A stretch of DNA of 64,000 nt, from NCBI GenBank assembly GCA_002221725.1, contig NJFT01000024.1, positions 124,001 to 188,000 of the forward strand, given 5' to 3'. The notes under the pieces are model-generated. The model saw only the letters and a program-made list of their open reading frames with translations. It ran no database searches and had not been told where the DNA came from. Numbering within the stretch: the first letter of the stretch is position 1; each line of letters begins with the position of its first letter. The position numbers were made by a program, and so were the translations under genes. Shown piece by piece: positions 45,311-56,297 of the stretch. This stretch comes from Scedosporium boydii. Taxonomy: Eukaryota; Ascomycota; Sordariomycetes; Microascales; Microascaceae.

Positions 45311-47091
45311 ATGGCGTCTCTACGGGTTGCAGTACGTCGCGCAATAGCCAATGTCGAACGGGGACCTCGGTACACCTTTTCAATAGCTACTAACTACTCT
45401 CCCAGTCCGCTGCCCGAGTTTCTCCTGCCCATCTGATTCTCCTCCGAACCACTTGTTCAGCATCCCCTCGAACGACCCTAGCCTACCAATACAGCCACCT
45501 CCAGCGACGACACTTGACCTCAGATTCGCAAAACGGCAAGAGCAAAAGTGCGCAATCCGCGGCCGAATCCTCCCGTAGCCATTACGGCTCCGACGCGCCC
45601 TCGCCCTCATCATTATCGTCGTCTTCCTCACCCTTTTCTAGTGGTTCCTCTTTCCACTCCGAAACCTCTCGGTCCAGTACTGCGTCGTCGTCGACGAGCC
45701 ATTCCCCGACATTCTTAGACGATAGCACCGTCAAAGACTGGGAGGACTACAAATATACCGATGTCGCGGGCTTCAAGGACCTGCCGTCGAGGACGTTCGG
45801 CGTGAACCAGCATATGCTGATCAATACCGAGCTCAGGACCGCCTTCACCGACCTCCTCCGCGAGTTCCGCGCACCCATCATGTTCTGCTTCGCCTACGGC
45901 TCGGGCGTCTTTCCTCAAGGCAACAATGAGCGCAACATTACCGATGCCGAGTTCCGCGCCGTCCATCCCAAGCCGCCCGAGGCGCTCCGGCTCACCCAGA
46001 AGGGAAATCCCAAGATGATCGACTTCATCTTCGGCGTTTCCCACACTGAGCATTGGCACTGGCTCAATATGAAACAGCACCGCGATCACTACTCGGGAAT
46101 CGCCTCGCTCGGCTCGGGCGCCGTGGCCGCGGTGCAGGAAAAGTTCGGCGCCGGTGTATACTTCAACCCCTACGTGGTTGTCAACGGTATGCTGATTAAG
46201 TACGGCGTGACAAGCATCAACAATCTCTGCCATGACCTCGCCAACTGGGACACTCTCTATCTCGCCGGTCGGCTTCACAAGCCGGTCAAAATTCTCCGCG
46301 ACAACGCTGCCGTGCGAATCGCCAATCAGCAGAACCTCGTAGGCGCTGTCCGAACCGCCCTCCTCATGCTCCCCGAAGTATTTTCTGAATTCGACCTCTT
46401 TAGCACCATTGCCGCCATCAGTTACCTCGGCGATCCTCGCATGGCCCTGCCGACTGAGAACCGAAACAAGGTCAACAACATTGTGACGAATAACCTGGTC
46501 AATTTCCGTCGCCTATATGCGCCGCTCATCGACAAATTGCCCAATATTCACTACATCGATGAGATCGCCCTCGGCAGTGACGAGTGGCTCGAGAACTCTA
46601 GGAATCACATGTTGATGCAGGACATGGATCTCGTCAAGCGCGCCAACATGGTGCGCCGTCTACCATCCGCGTTCCGCCAGCGCCTGTACTTCCTCTACCA
46701 GGGCAAGTTCCGCATGACGCGCTCCGAGTTCAACAAGTTGATGGAGGAGTCGGCGGACGAGGACGCAAATGGCTTCAAGAGGCGTCAGGGCGGGCCGTTC
46801 GAGATGCGTATTGCCGAGGACAGCTCGCACGATCTGCAGGATATGATGCGAAAGGCGATCAAGAAGACGATATCTTGGCCCAGCACGACGCAGAGCGCAA
46901 AGGGCCTCGTCACAGCCGGATTCAGCAGGACGATGCGGTATGTGGGCGAGAAGCTGGACAGGTATAAGGAGAGCAGCGGGAAGAAGAAGGCGGAATCCAA
47001 ACCCGAGGAGACGACGGGTGAGAAATCCGGCGATTCTGAGAAGAAGGCCGAAAAGACCAACGAGGCGAATGACGAGAAAAAATCAACATAA
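45311..47091 (+). CDS. tam41: Mitochondrial CDP-diacylglycerol synthase TAM41
   Basis: Tam41 is the mitochondrial phosphatidate cytidylyltransferase that makes CDP-diacylglycerol for cardiolipin synthesis; it is a peripheral inner-membrane protein on the matrix side. The model is join(45311..45331,45406..47091), 568 aa. Exon 1 encodes only MASLRVA; the intron runs from GTACGT to CTCCCAG with a CTAAC branch site. Exon 2 continues SAARVSPAHLILLRTT, completing an Arg-rich presequence with no acidic residues. The conserved domain begins near residue 120; FAYGSG (about 169-174) and the metal-binding DFIFGV (Asp about 213) are the nucleotidyltransferase motifs. A Ser-rich linker precedes it and a Lys/Glu-rich tail follows, both fungal additions. 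The large frame of exon 2 has no upstream ATG, so a spliced start is required; the exon 1 choice is an inference. Confidence 0.9.
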
Positions 47092-49588
47092 TAGCGGCGG
47101 TTTCTTACTTCGACCGACTGAGACAACTTCAAGTATATACACAAGCTACGACGGACGCGATCTTTTTTCCCCTTTCCTTTGTTCATGCTTTGTAAGTCAG
47201 ATAGACACGGTCTAGAGAGGGGCATGTGTGCCATCCAAAACTGCATATTCGGAGGTTTTCGTTGAAAAAAAAGAGCACAAGTCGTCTGTCGCCCTTCCTG
47301 GACGCCATTCCGGCACCCCTCCGATTTCCGTTTGGAGATGGTTGACAATGGAAGGAAGAGCTAGGCGAGGGCCAGCTATATTTGTCCCTAGCCGGACAGA
47401 CACTTTATGAAACGGCCTCAACTGCGCATTTGTTAAGGAGTACAGGGATAGAAGGCATAAGATGGGTGACTTTCAGTCACAGTGTACTTGTACTGATCGA
47501 TCAATGTAACTTATTAGAGGACCAAAAAAATCGAGGACTGTAACAATAGCAAGAGCTCTTATCAAGACTTCATTCGAGGGTCAAAGTTGGCGTTAACAGC
47601 GAGACCATGTGAATCAGCAGAACCAGGTGCACCTCCTCTCGCATTGATATCAATATTACCTGACATTTGATGTGAGGAAGTTGTGGCAGATCACAAGTAC
47701 AATGTACACCATGCTCTCTTCTCAGGTTCAACGATTGTACGGAGTCTACTCCAAGTACTCCGTACTATTTCGACTCCAACAGTGTCCCTTCCCAGAGTCT
47801 GAATATCAAGTCTCAAACTCTCCGTTATCTCGCTCGGGCCGAGCCACCGGCCGGAAGAAGGAGCCATGCATCATCCATCAGCTTCGCCCGCCTTCCCACC
47901 ACCACAAACCCGGATGAAGACTGGAGTGAGCCTCCCGATGTAGCCCATTTCACACCACAATTGTTCTGTCTGAGGCGGGGTTACGGTCGAGCACCCTCTT
48001 CCGGATCAACGCACCTCGAATCCAGATACACCAATGGTCTTTTGTCCCATTCCGGGAAGTGGATATGCGATTGGAGATATCTGCAGTCGGCTTTGCATAG
48101 TCGCGTTACACTACGTGAGGAAATCGTACTCTTGCTGTTCACCTGAACACACCCCGGCACACCATCAGCCTCCATCTCGCCATATTCGCATCCCCTTCGA
48201 GGGGGCCACGATGTATTACTGACGAATAGTGAGTCGTCGGCCCCTGGTTCCTGGAACCTAACCAATGATGGGTCTTTGGTAGAATTAAGGTTATTTTGGC
48301 AGTTCACGTTCCAACTCCATGCACACAACCTGGATTCGCGTAATGATTGACGACAGGTACCAAGCACTCAAACTAATTCCGGTCGAGATCAACAAAAACG
48401 AGGCATCCATCTACAAACAACTACAGTATCGCGAATATATGAGAGGGCACCTAGAGCTATCTTGAAAATGGGTTATGGTCACAGACGACAGATGGGCTTC
48501 CCTCTAACTGCCGGTCGTCTAGGTCCGGCCCAAGAAGTGATGCCTCACTCGAGCAGGTTTTCTGGCCCAAGACGGGATCGGATGGTTCGTACATTTTTTG
48601 CTATCAGGCCGCAGGCAGACCTCCCCCTCCCCAAACCAATCCCATCCCCTCCCATGCACCACGATCAGTCTCCATTAGTCAATGATGAATAATAGTAGTC
48701 ATGAGCATTGCCGTTTACCTAGCACGTCATTCTTCCAATTCCTAGTATCCAGGTCCCAGGATGTTGGGCATCCCAGGTAATGAAGCATTTGCACTCCCGA
48801 GTGGGGCTCCGGCGCCCCATATCTGGAGCATTTCAGCCGGAAGTTTCCTGTCCCGCGGGTGCCGCTGCTGCTACCAAATAGTAAGCACTCTCCCGCGCAG
48901 ACGGCTCAGGAAAACAAGCGAGTCGGAATACGATAGCTTCATGGTTGTGCCTTTAAAAGCTTGTGTGTGGATGGTGCCAACCTCCAACATACCCCCAACA
49001 TACACGGGCTTCGGGCTCACTTTCCGTCCGAGTCCCCCTCGTTTTTCGCTTGCCACTATGCCCAGACACCCACACCATCCCTCCCGCAACAGCCCATACC
49101 CAGTGACCAAGAGAGCCCATGATGGGGAGCCGTCGGCCGGGTGAATCGGCTCTACCAGGAACCGGAGCGAATGGGCTGGCTCGAATTGGCTGTGACCCGT
49201 CCGGGTGGGCAACAGCACCTAATGAGCTTGCACACCTACCCTCCTCAAAATAGCACATCGCAATTTGGATTAAGTGCGCGGCCGTGCATACAGAAACCGG
49301 ACTCTGCTACATCTTGAATATTACCCGCGTGGTATGACTGGTAGTTCGCAACTCGTCAAGTTCTACGCGAAGCCACTTACATACCCAGGCCAGCAGTTGA
49401 TCAGTGAAGGTGCAGCTTAAAAAGCCAGCCAGCTCCATGGCGGTCGTGGTTCGCCCATCTTCGCATCTTCTGGTCAGCTTACAAACAGTATTAGTCGGCC
49501 TCTCCTATAAACCACCTTAAGTGCATACTCGGTCTTGACCATCTCAACAACCTACACTCTACCTCTTTCTTCCTCCAAGGCAACAGCC
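47092..49588. other. 2.5-kb intergenic region, no gene recognised
   Basis: Only short ORFs without motifs are present on either strand. A GTACTCCGTAC palindrome lies at 47755-47765. TATAAA at 49506-49511 lies 78 bp before the start of the small secreted protein gene and is a plausible TATA box. Confidence 0.5.
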
Positions 49589-50107
49589 ATGGTCCGCAAG
49601 CTTCTAATTGGTGTCCTTGCCCTCTTGCAGGTCACCGCCACCCAGGCACTCCTCATCCCCTCCGACCTACCTGACGGTCTCTATACCATCCCCTTCAACT
49701 CTGACGGCGCCGCTCTCTCCGATCCCGTCCGAGTAGAAGCCCGGCACTCCCGTATCATGAGGGCAAGCCTCCTCGAGAAGCGCCAGACCCAACGATGGCA
49801 GGCCAAGTGCGGCAATACGGGCCGGATCCAAATCAACGACTTCCAGGTGGCCAAGGAGAATCTTCAGAGCGAATGCGACAGGGGCCAGACTTATAGGCCC
49901 AACATGGCCGTCGTCTACACTACCGGGAACTCCATCGCCTATTTCTGCAACTTTGACAGGGAGAACCGCTGCTCGAGATCAGAGTATGAGGATGCCATGC
50001 AGGGCCTCGTATCGCAATGCGGTTCTGGGAATGGTGGCGAGGTGTACCTTGCCTCGGCCGATAAGGGATATGGGGGTGATAATAAAGGCGTCGAGATTTG
50101 TCTGTGA
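49589..50107 (+). CDS. Small secreted cysteine-rich protein (candidate effector)
   Basis: This is a 172-aa single-exon secreted protein that I do not recognise. Residues 1-20 (KLLIGVLALLQVTATQA) form a signal peptide. A propeptide-like region follows and ends in LLEKR (61-65), a Kex2-type dibasic site, leaving a mature protein of about 107 residues. The mature part holds six Cys (74, 96, 120, 128, 144, 171), enough for three disulfides, and blocks AYFCNFDRENRCSRSEYEDA and GGEVYLASADKGYGGDN. The ATG at 49589 is used rather than an upstream ATG at 49535, because only this start puts the hydrophobic segment at the N-terminus. The setting, a gene-poor region beside a CBM1 protein, fits a role outside the cell. 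An effector or antimicrobial function is inference; it could equally be a conserved housekeeping secreted protein. Confidence 0.7.
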   Translation: MVRKLLIGVLALLQVTATQALLIPSDLPDGLYTIPFNSDGAALSDPVRVEARHSRIMRASLLEKRQTQRWQAKCGNTGRIQINDFQVAKENLQSECDRGQTYRPNMAVVYTTGNSIAYFCNFDRENRCSRSEYEDAMQGLVSQCGSGNGGEVYLASADKGYGGDNKGVEICL

Positions 50108-51846
50108 GGACACCCCGTTCGGAGATGGGCGGGAGCTATCGCCATTCTTAGCAGGGACATTGATGGCAGGGAGTAATAGGCCCGGGTTATAGGGTGGTTA
50201 CTGGGTAATAATCTGTTGTATACCATTTACCATTTCGGAAAGAGATTTCTCTTCGCATTCTAATTTGAGGTATTTTGAGAATACATTTGTACTTACATCT
50301 CCCCGGCTCAATCCTGGCCATTTTGTGAAAAACCTTCACCTATTCCCGCTGTCTCTCCCTAAAATCATTTTGCTTTAAGCTCTTCTCATAAGGACAACCT
50401 AGATGGCTTCAACTCCTCGAGTTACTGGCGAGTTTCTTTTACTTGAGCCACTCTTCTAGAGAGAAAAGAGCACCTAGCTTACAAGCAAGACGGGCAGCAG
50501 CTAGAAGCAGCTAACACGTTACGACGCGGACGCCAGGTAAGTAAGCAGGGGAAGAGCCGTCGAGGTTTTCGGACGACGCTCTATCTCTATTCTCTGACAG
50601 CGATCGCTTATGGCAGATACTGCCGTTTTCAAAAGCGTTCGCTGGTACATGCCTGGAAGTCTGGGAAACCCGGTTGTTCAAACTCTGTAAAAGCTGAAGG
50701 ATTTATTTAGCACGTATCCCAGGCCCATGGCTAGATATTCGAGGCCTAGATTGAACAGTCCCACTATTTATATGTGTTTATTTGGCCAGAGATGGCCTGC
50801 GGGGAGAGTTGGATACAGAGAGGGTACCCTTCTCTAAGACTCGCGTTAATGAGTTCCGAGTGTAAGGGCTATCAATGTAAGTGATTGACAGCAGCCGTCT
50901 ATATGAACATCGCCATATCATAACACATGTTACCACATCACAAATACAAGACTATTGATTCAGTCCCTAGAGACCGAAGAAATGCGGATACCAGATAATA
51001 CCTCATGGCTGGCATTGATTTCTCATCGACCCAAGAGGCAGAAATGAAAGCACGCAAGTCTGAGAGTGCTTTGGAGGTCTAACTCTCCCATGCGCCGCCT
51101 TCAATTGAAGTCGAGGACCCTTGTTCTCCTCGATGTAATAACTAACACGAGGCATTACTTGGTTTGTTCCAAGGACTACTTCTCTACTCCTAACATAAAC
51201 GAGACGGGCTCACAATATTCAGGACAGGGCGGACAAGAAACGGGTCGGGCAAGACAAAGTAGAAGAAGAGAGGTACCTGGAGCAGGGTCGATGGGGCCCA
51301 TAACGACTGACTTGATCCAGTCCAGGGTATAAATCGTTACTATGCAAAGGTATCCGTGCTGTTTTTTCCCCGGCACACTAAAGAGGAAATCCATCCATAG
51401 GCTGGGGTAAAACCGGTCCCGGATATAAAGTCTCCATTTAGCATCACGGCACTCTCAAACCCTTAATTAAGATTAATAGAAATCGCTGCTCAACGGAGAG
51501 TCACACCTTTACTGCTTTGGTTTTGGCAATCTGAAGAAGGGAAAAAAACGTGAGGAATAAAGTTGAGATATTAAAGCATGGATCGATCAATCCACTCAGC
51601 TGACTAGGAGTTGATGATAGTGATATTGTACAGAGCACTCGATATAGGTCAAGACCCGGCTACACGAATATAACCAGCGACATAGTCGAGAGAATGGGAA
51701 ATGGGGTCTACTCTGCTCGTCCTGTGTGGTTCCTCATTCTTGCCCTCCTCCCCGTCCGGTTGTCAACAAAGTGAGTGGCCTCCGTACGATCGCCGCTGGG
51801 AAGATCTGTCTCAGTCCACATCTCCCTCGAATTTTACTCGGACAAA
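50108..51846. other. 1.7-kb intergenic region, no gene recognised
   Basis: It lies between two secreted-protein genes. One open stretch (about 50480-50750, plus strand) has a charged, repetitive character but no start or motif. An AT-rich segment is seen at 51460-51490. TATATAAA-like GATATAAAG at 51421-51430 is not close enough to the next start to assign. Confidence 0.45.
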
Positions 51847-53026
51847 ATGGCTCGTACAGCTCTTTTCTCTGCTTTACTACTTACTCTCGGAGCTTCTGCT
51901 CAAGTTCAAAGCAAATGGGGTCAATGTAAGTGTGCTAATATCGACTTCAGAAACCCCGATTGAGATGATGACTGACACCCTCCATCAAAGGCGGTGGTGA
52001 AGATTACGACGGCCCGAGGGTTTGCCCCGGGACGTATCACTGCACGGCCGGAAAGTAAGGAAGCTAAAAGAAAATCCCCGACAAAAGAAGTCTCTTCGTT
52101 AAAGCTCAAGGCTAACTGCCCGCTCCATATAGCCGGTGGTACTCCCAGTGCGTCCCAGTCCCGGGTAGCCCCGACGACACCGCCATAGCCAACGCCCCGG
52201 ACTCCCCCCTCCAAACCACCAGTTTCCAAACAGTCGTCACCATCACCGTCATCGCTGAGGAAACAGTCGCCCCCACCGTAGTAACAACCTACATCACCTT
52301 CGTCACACCCGAGCCCACCCCGCCCCCCGTCACGGAAGCTCGTACTATCACCCTCGTCCCCGACACTCCCATCGTGCCCAAACGACGCCACGAAGAACCC
52401 GCCCAAGCCCCCCCGGCGCAGAAACGCGCACCTCTACCCGCCCCGGCTCTCGAGGAGGCCGGCACCCCGACTCCGACGCAGCTGAAAGACGGCCAGCTCT
52501 GGATCCGCGCCGTCACCGCGCCGCACTTCCACGATTACCTCCAGACCAACCCCCAAAACGAACCCGGCACCGCCATCCTGGGTCCCAAGGGATCCGCGGG
52601 ACAGTATAACATTGTCGGCGGACAACTCGTCAGCGGCGGCAGCGAGGAGAAACTTTACCTGCACGTCGAGAAGCCCGATGATCTTACCCAGAGGAAACTC
52701 GCTACGTGGTTTAACACGACGGAGAACGAGTTTGGAAAGTTTGAGTTTAGCGGCGATGCTGTCACTTGGTCGGCTCCGGATGTGAAGAGGGAGAATTTGG
52801 CGGCTTGGTTGGCGTGTGAGAAGAATGAGCTGTTCATTAATACTGGAGCTTATGCGTATAATACGCCCGCTGGATGTAGCGACCATACGGTAAGATACCA
52901 GATCCGGACCCCCCCACCCCCTTTGACGCCTTTCTCCCGTTTTGGCCATCTCTTCTTCTTTTAGAGAATTATCGAGGACTAACTTGGTGAAAGATACACT
53001 ACTACAACGGCGCCACGACGGATTAG
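51847..53026 (+). CDS. Secreted CBM1 (fungal cellulose-binding) protein with C-terminal domain of unknown function
   Basis: This is a secreted protein with an N-terminal cellulose-binding module (CBM1) and no recognised catalytic domain. The model is join(51847..51925,51991..52054,52133..52889,52994..53026), 310 aa. Residues 1-18 are a signal peptide (LLLTLGASA). The CBM1 follows at once, about residues 21-56: KWGQCGG, CPGTYHC, WYSQCVP, with four Cys and the aromatic binding-face residues. It is split over three exons. A Thr/Val/Pro-rich linker with dibasic sites (KRR, KR) follows. The C-terminal domain (about 165-310) contains QLWIRAVTAPHFHDYL, GQYNIVGGQLV, GKFEFSGDAVTWS and AYAYNTPAGCSDHTIHYYNG. 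A similar domain accompanies CBM1 in other ascomycete secreted proteins, as far as I recall. It probably acts on or binds plant cell wall material, which is inferred from the CBM1. Confidence 0.85.
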
Positions 53027-53747
53027 ATTGAGCGACGGCACAACTTGATCTCGAGGATGAAGTCCTTGGGTTTCTCAGCTTTATATCTGAATCCTGTCTT
53101 GGCTGGGAAAATCGTAGATGATACATACTAGCAGAAGGGGAAAAGAAAAGTACATAGCCACAATCAAGCGTCTAACATTTGTAATTGCACCAATGCTCCT
53201 CGACGAATGGAAGATCGAGTTCTGTAGCTCTCAAGACCTGTGTAGCCGTGTGCCGCCCGTTAAAGCTACAGATATGTAGGTGCGGTAGCCCACGGCCCAG
53301 ATCCTTCGCTCGCCTATCTGGCCCGCCTTACAACCAAACACCGATTAAGCGAAGCTGCCAAAGCGGAACAGCCGTGGACATGGTATGTCGGTTGATATGC
53401 CTCTTAGTGTTCCGATTTAGCGTTTGGCTAGAAATACCGCGTCCGGGTTCCTAGGAGCGTCGCGCTGCCTTTCCCCTTGAGCTGTGAGACTCGTTCAGCA
53501 TGGGTTTGGACCGTGGATGCTTTCGACTCTTACTCACGTTGATGATTACACGCGCCGCTCGGCTCATTAATGAAGCGTAAAATTCATACCTATATCAACA
53601 TTTGATGCCAGAGCGGCCTCCTACCACGCCATGTCCAGCCAACTCTTGGCACTCTTATATATACAAGTACATGTCCATGTACAACCCCATCTGTCGACCC
53701 GAACTTGGGTCACCCGCTCTTACACCACACGACTTCAAGTTCACCAA
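53027..53747. terminator. Convergent intergenic region
   Basis: The CBM1 gene and the ALG9 gene end toward each other. No gene or notable repeat is seen. Confidence 0.5.
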
Positions 53748-55796
53748 CTACTTCCTCTTCAGCAGGCAGTGGTTGCCCCACTTCCTCCGGAACTCCTCTG
53801 GCACCAGCTTCGAATCGGGGACCCACAGCATCCTAGAGATGGGGTGCGTGCGCGCTGCGTCGAGGAACGGAACGCACTTGACTACTTCCCAGTTCTCCTT
53901 GTCCGCGACATAGTCCGGTTCATTAGGGGGCAGCTCGCCCTCGTTCAGGGGGTACTGAGTGTCAACGAGGAAGTTACACGCCCGGACATCCACGTACTTT
54001 CCAGGATCCTCCTCATTCCTGTCGTTAAGGCCGTTGGGAGGCAGCCACGTTCCGCTCCAGAATCCAAAGCCAATATCGGCCTCCGAGAACTCTCCCGGAA
54101 GGAGGCCTCGGAACTCGGATCGGATAAACTTGGCATGCATGCCTCGAGGCAGGAAGTAGGATGAAGGGAATCGATACCACTCCTTGCCGAAACAAACGAG
54201 ATCGCCCCTGCCGCCAATGCCTTCTTCTCCCCTTACACCGGCACCTAGAGGCTCGTAGAGCTTCAGCGGGGCCGAATAGGCCGAGTAAATGCCATAGATG
54301 CGCGCAAGGCCAAGGTTGGCAGCGAGGAGGAAAACGGCACCGACTACGAGTAGCCTTAGTTTGGCCGGAATTTTGGCCACCAAGGACTTGGGGTCTTGAG
54401 TACCGATAGTCGTCAGGAGAATGTGGATCGATATGGCTGCGTTAAGTGCGAGGAAGGGATACGCCGGATACATGAAACGTTCCTCCTTGTGAGGCTGCGA
54501 GGTGAAAATGCCCAGCCATAGGTAAAATGGCATGACAAACACGAAAGTTCGAAGACCAAAAGCCGAGCCTATTTTCCGATCGGCAAGAAGCCTCTGTAAG
54601 ATGAACAGAGGAAGTGCTAGAAGAGAGAGAATGAACCAGATGTTGAAGTTGAGAGTTAGGTTCTTGAAGTAAAACGTCCACGGTTCGGTTCCGTAGAGAT
54701 CTGGCCCGCCCGATTTAGAAAAGACGTTGTAGTTGACAATGTTCCATGGGATAATTTCGATCTTTCTATAGAAGAAGGTATTGATGAGTGTATCTCCAGC
54801 CTATGGCTAAAAGTCAGTGGGCAAATTCCAAGCAACTTTGGTCGTGGAAACGACAAAGTGCAACCTACAGTGAGCAATAGACACGCGACTGCACCACGGA
54901 AGAGACGGAGACCAGACTCGAACATTTGCTGGCCGCCACTAACTCCGGCAAACAGTACCTCTTCCAAGACGAAGGGGACCGCCAGAGCCATTGCAAAAGG
55001 CCAGCCAAGAATAGCCCCGACGCCGAACCAGAAGATACCAAGCGATGTCTTAATGCCTCCGCGCCAATTCATAAAGGCAGCCGATCCGACCATGACGGCA
55101 TACATGGCAAAACTCGAGGGCAGGAAGGCTGTGCTCGCATGGAAATTCCCGGGGCTGAGAATAAGAACCGCAACATAGAAGATGGCAACACGGGGATTCA
55201 GCGCCAAACTGATGGCCCGGAAGAACAGAGTCTGAGAGAGAGCGCATACGAAGGCGAGGATATACCGGACGAAGTAGAACTCGGCGACCTAACAGACGGC
55301 AAAATCAAACCTTTACATTAGCATCCGTTCCGAAAAAACAATGGAGCTCGCTACCTGGGTGGATGTGGATAAGACGGAGAGTGGAAGTGCGCACCTTGGT
55401 AGGTCCTGGAAGTAGCCGGCGGATGTTGCCAATAATCGCATGCAGCCCTACATATAACCAGCTTCGAATGGCGAATTCGGGCGAGTATTCCCAGGTCTGG
55501 AGGCCATATCCGTGGGAGAGATAATGTGTCGGCTCCCAGTAGTTGAATGTCTCATCGCAATCCTGGATAGGCGCAAAGAATGCGGCGACTAGGTTCGCAA
55601 CCATAAAACAATAGAAGATCTTTATGGGCTCAATGCCATAAGGGCTAACCTTCCTACTCGTAGGGATTAGATGTGTCAGTTGGAGCAAGCGCTCGGTGAG
55701 ATGAGACTGGGTGGGGGGAGCTAGAAATTACTTCTTGCGCGCATGTCCTGCCGAGGGATGGACAAATTCCTCCCTTTGTGCTTGCTGGGAAGACAT
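53748..55796 (-). CDS. alg9: ALG9 alpha-1,2-mannosyltransferase
   Basis: Alg9 is the ER GT22-family enzyme that adds the seventh and ninth mannoses to the dolichol-linked N-glycan precursor, using dolichol-phosphate mannose. The model is complement(join(53748..54800,54869..55288,55395..55653,55732..55796)), 598 aa, close to the usual 600. The first lumenal loop carries the GT22 signature DCDETFNYWEPTHYL (about 52-66). Many hydrophobic segments follow, such as FYVAVLILSPGNFHASTAFL and GGIKTSLGIFWFGVGAILGW. HKEERFMYPAYPFL is the conserved HKEERF motif of the family. Introns have GTAATT, GTGCGC and GTAGGT donors and preserve phase. Exon 1 encodes a soluble 21-residue N-terminus with KK before the first helix. 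The gene is divergent from NAF1 across about 500 bp. The symbol is supported by the motif pair rather than by an alignment. Confidence 0.9.
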
Positions 55797-56297
55797 TGTG
55801 ATGAATTAACCCTCAGTGTGGGGAGGGCATCGAATGGTATACTGGTCGCAAGCTTTGGTGAGGTGATGAGCTGGAATTGTGAGGTGTCTTGTCTTTATGC
55901 ATCGGGAGAAGGAATTCAGAATCTGGCCACTGAGAAAGAAGCAGCCGACGTCATGGATGGGAGCTTTATCTTATCGGTTCAGCCGATGTTTTCCCTCCAA
56001 TTTTTTTTTTTCTGTCGCTACCGTCTCATCGGCCCCACCACCGCCGAAATCTTTAATTCTTATCCAGTTTTTGTGAATTGTCCAGGATTTTTTTTTTTTT
56101 TTATCTTGTTCTGAAATACCCTGTGCTTGCCGTGGAATATCGGGAGCATACTATTACGCCATTACTCGGTTTCTTATATATTGAAATACTCTTTCTTCGT
56201 CTCTTGGCCTTGAGCTGTCGGCCCCTCGCGTAGGAGAGATTCGCAAGTCCTGACAAGACGAAGAGAACGCGGCCTTGGCGAGCGATAGCCAGTCAAC
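55797..56297. promoter_or_regulatory. Divergent promoter region of ALG9 and NAF1
   Basis: These 501 bp separate the two divergent start codons. A TATATA at 56175-56180 lies about 120 bp before the NAF1 ATG. T-runs at 56000-56010 and 56088-56101 may act as nucleosome-depleting poly(dA:dT) elements. Confidence 0.6.

Noticed and set aside
45037..45375. 112-codon minus-strand ORF with a Lys/Glu-rich end
   Set aside because: It overlaps TAM41 exon 1 and its promoter and has no family match; kept only as a remote possibility.
50480..50750. Open stretch LAYKQDGQQLEAANTLRRGR resembling the charged tail of a fungal transposase
   Set aside because: No catalytic domain, terminal repeats or target-site duplication nearby; the resemblance is only compositional.
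15813..53026. Three genes end in a coding exon of exactly 33 nt (15813-15845, 28800-28832, 52994-53026)
   Set aside because: The encoded peptides are unrelated and the genes are not homologous; treated as coincidence.
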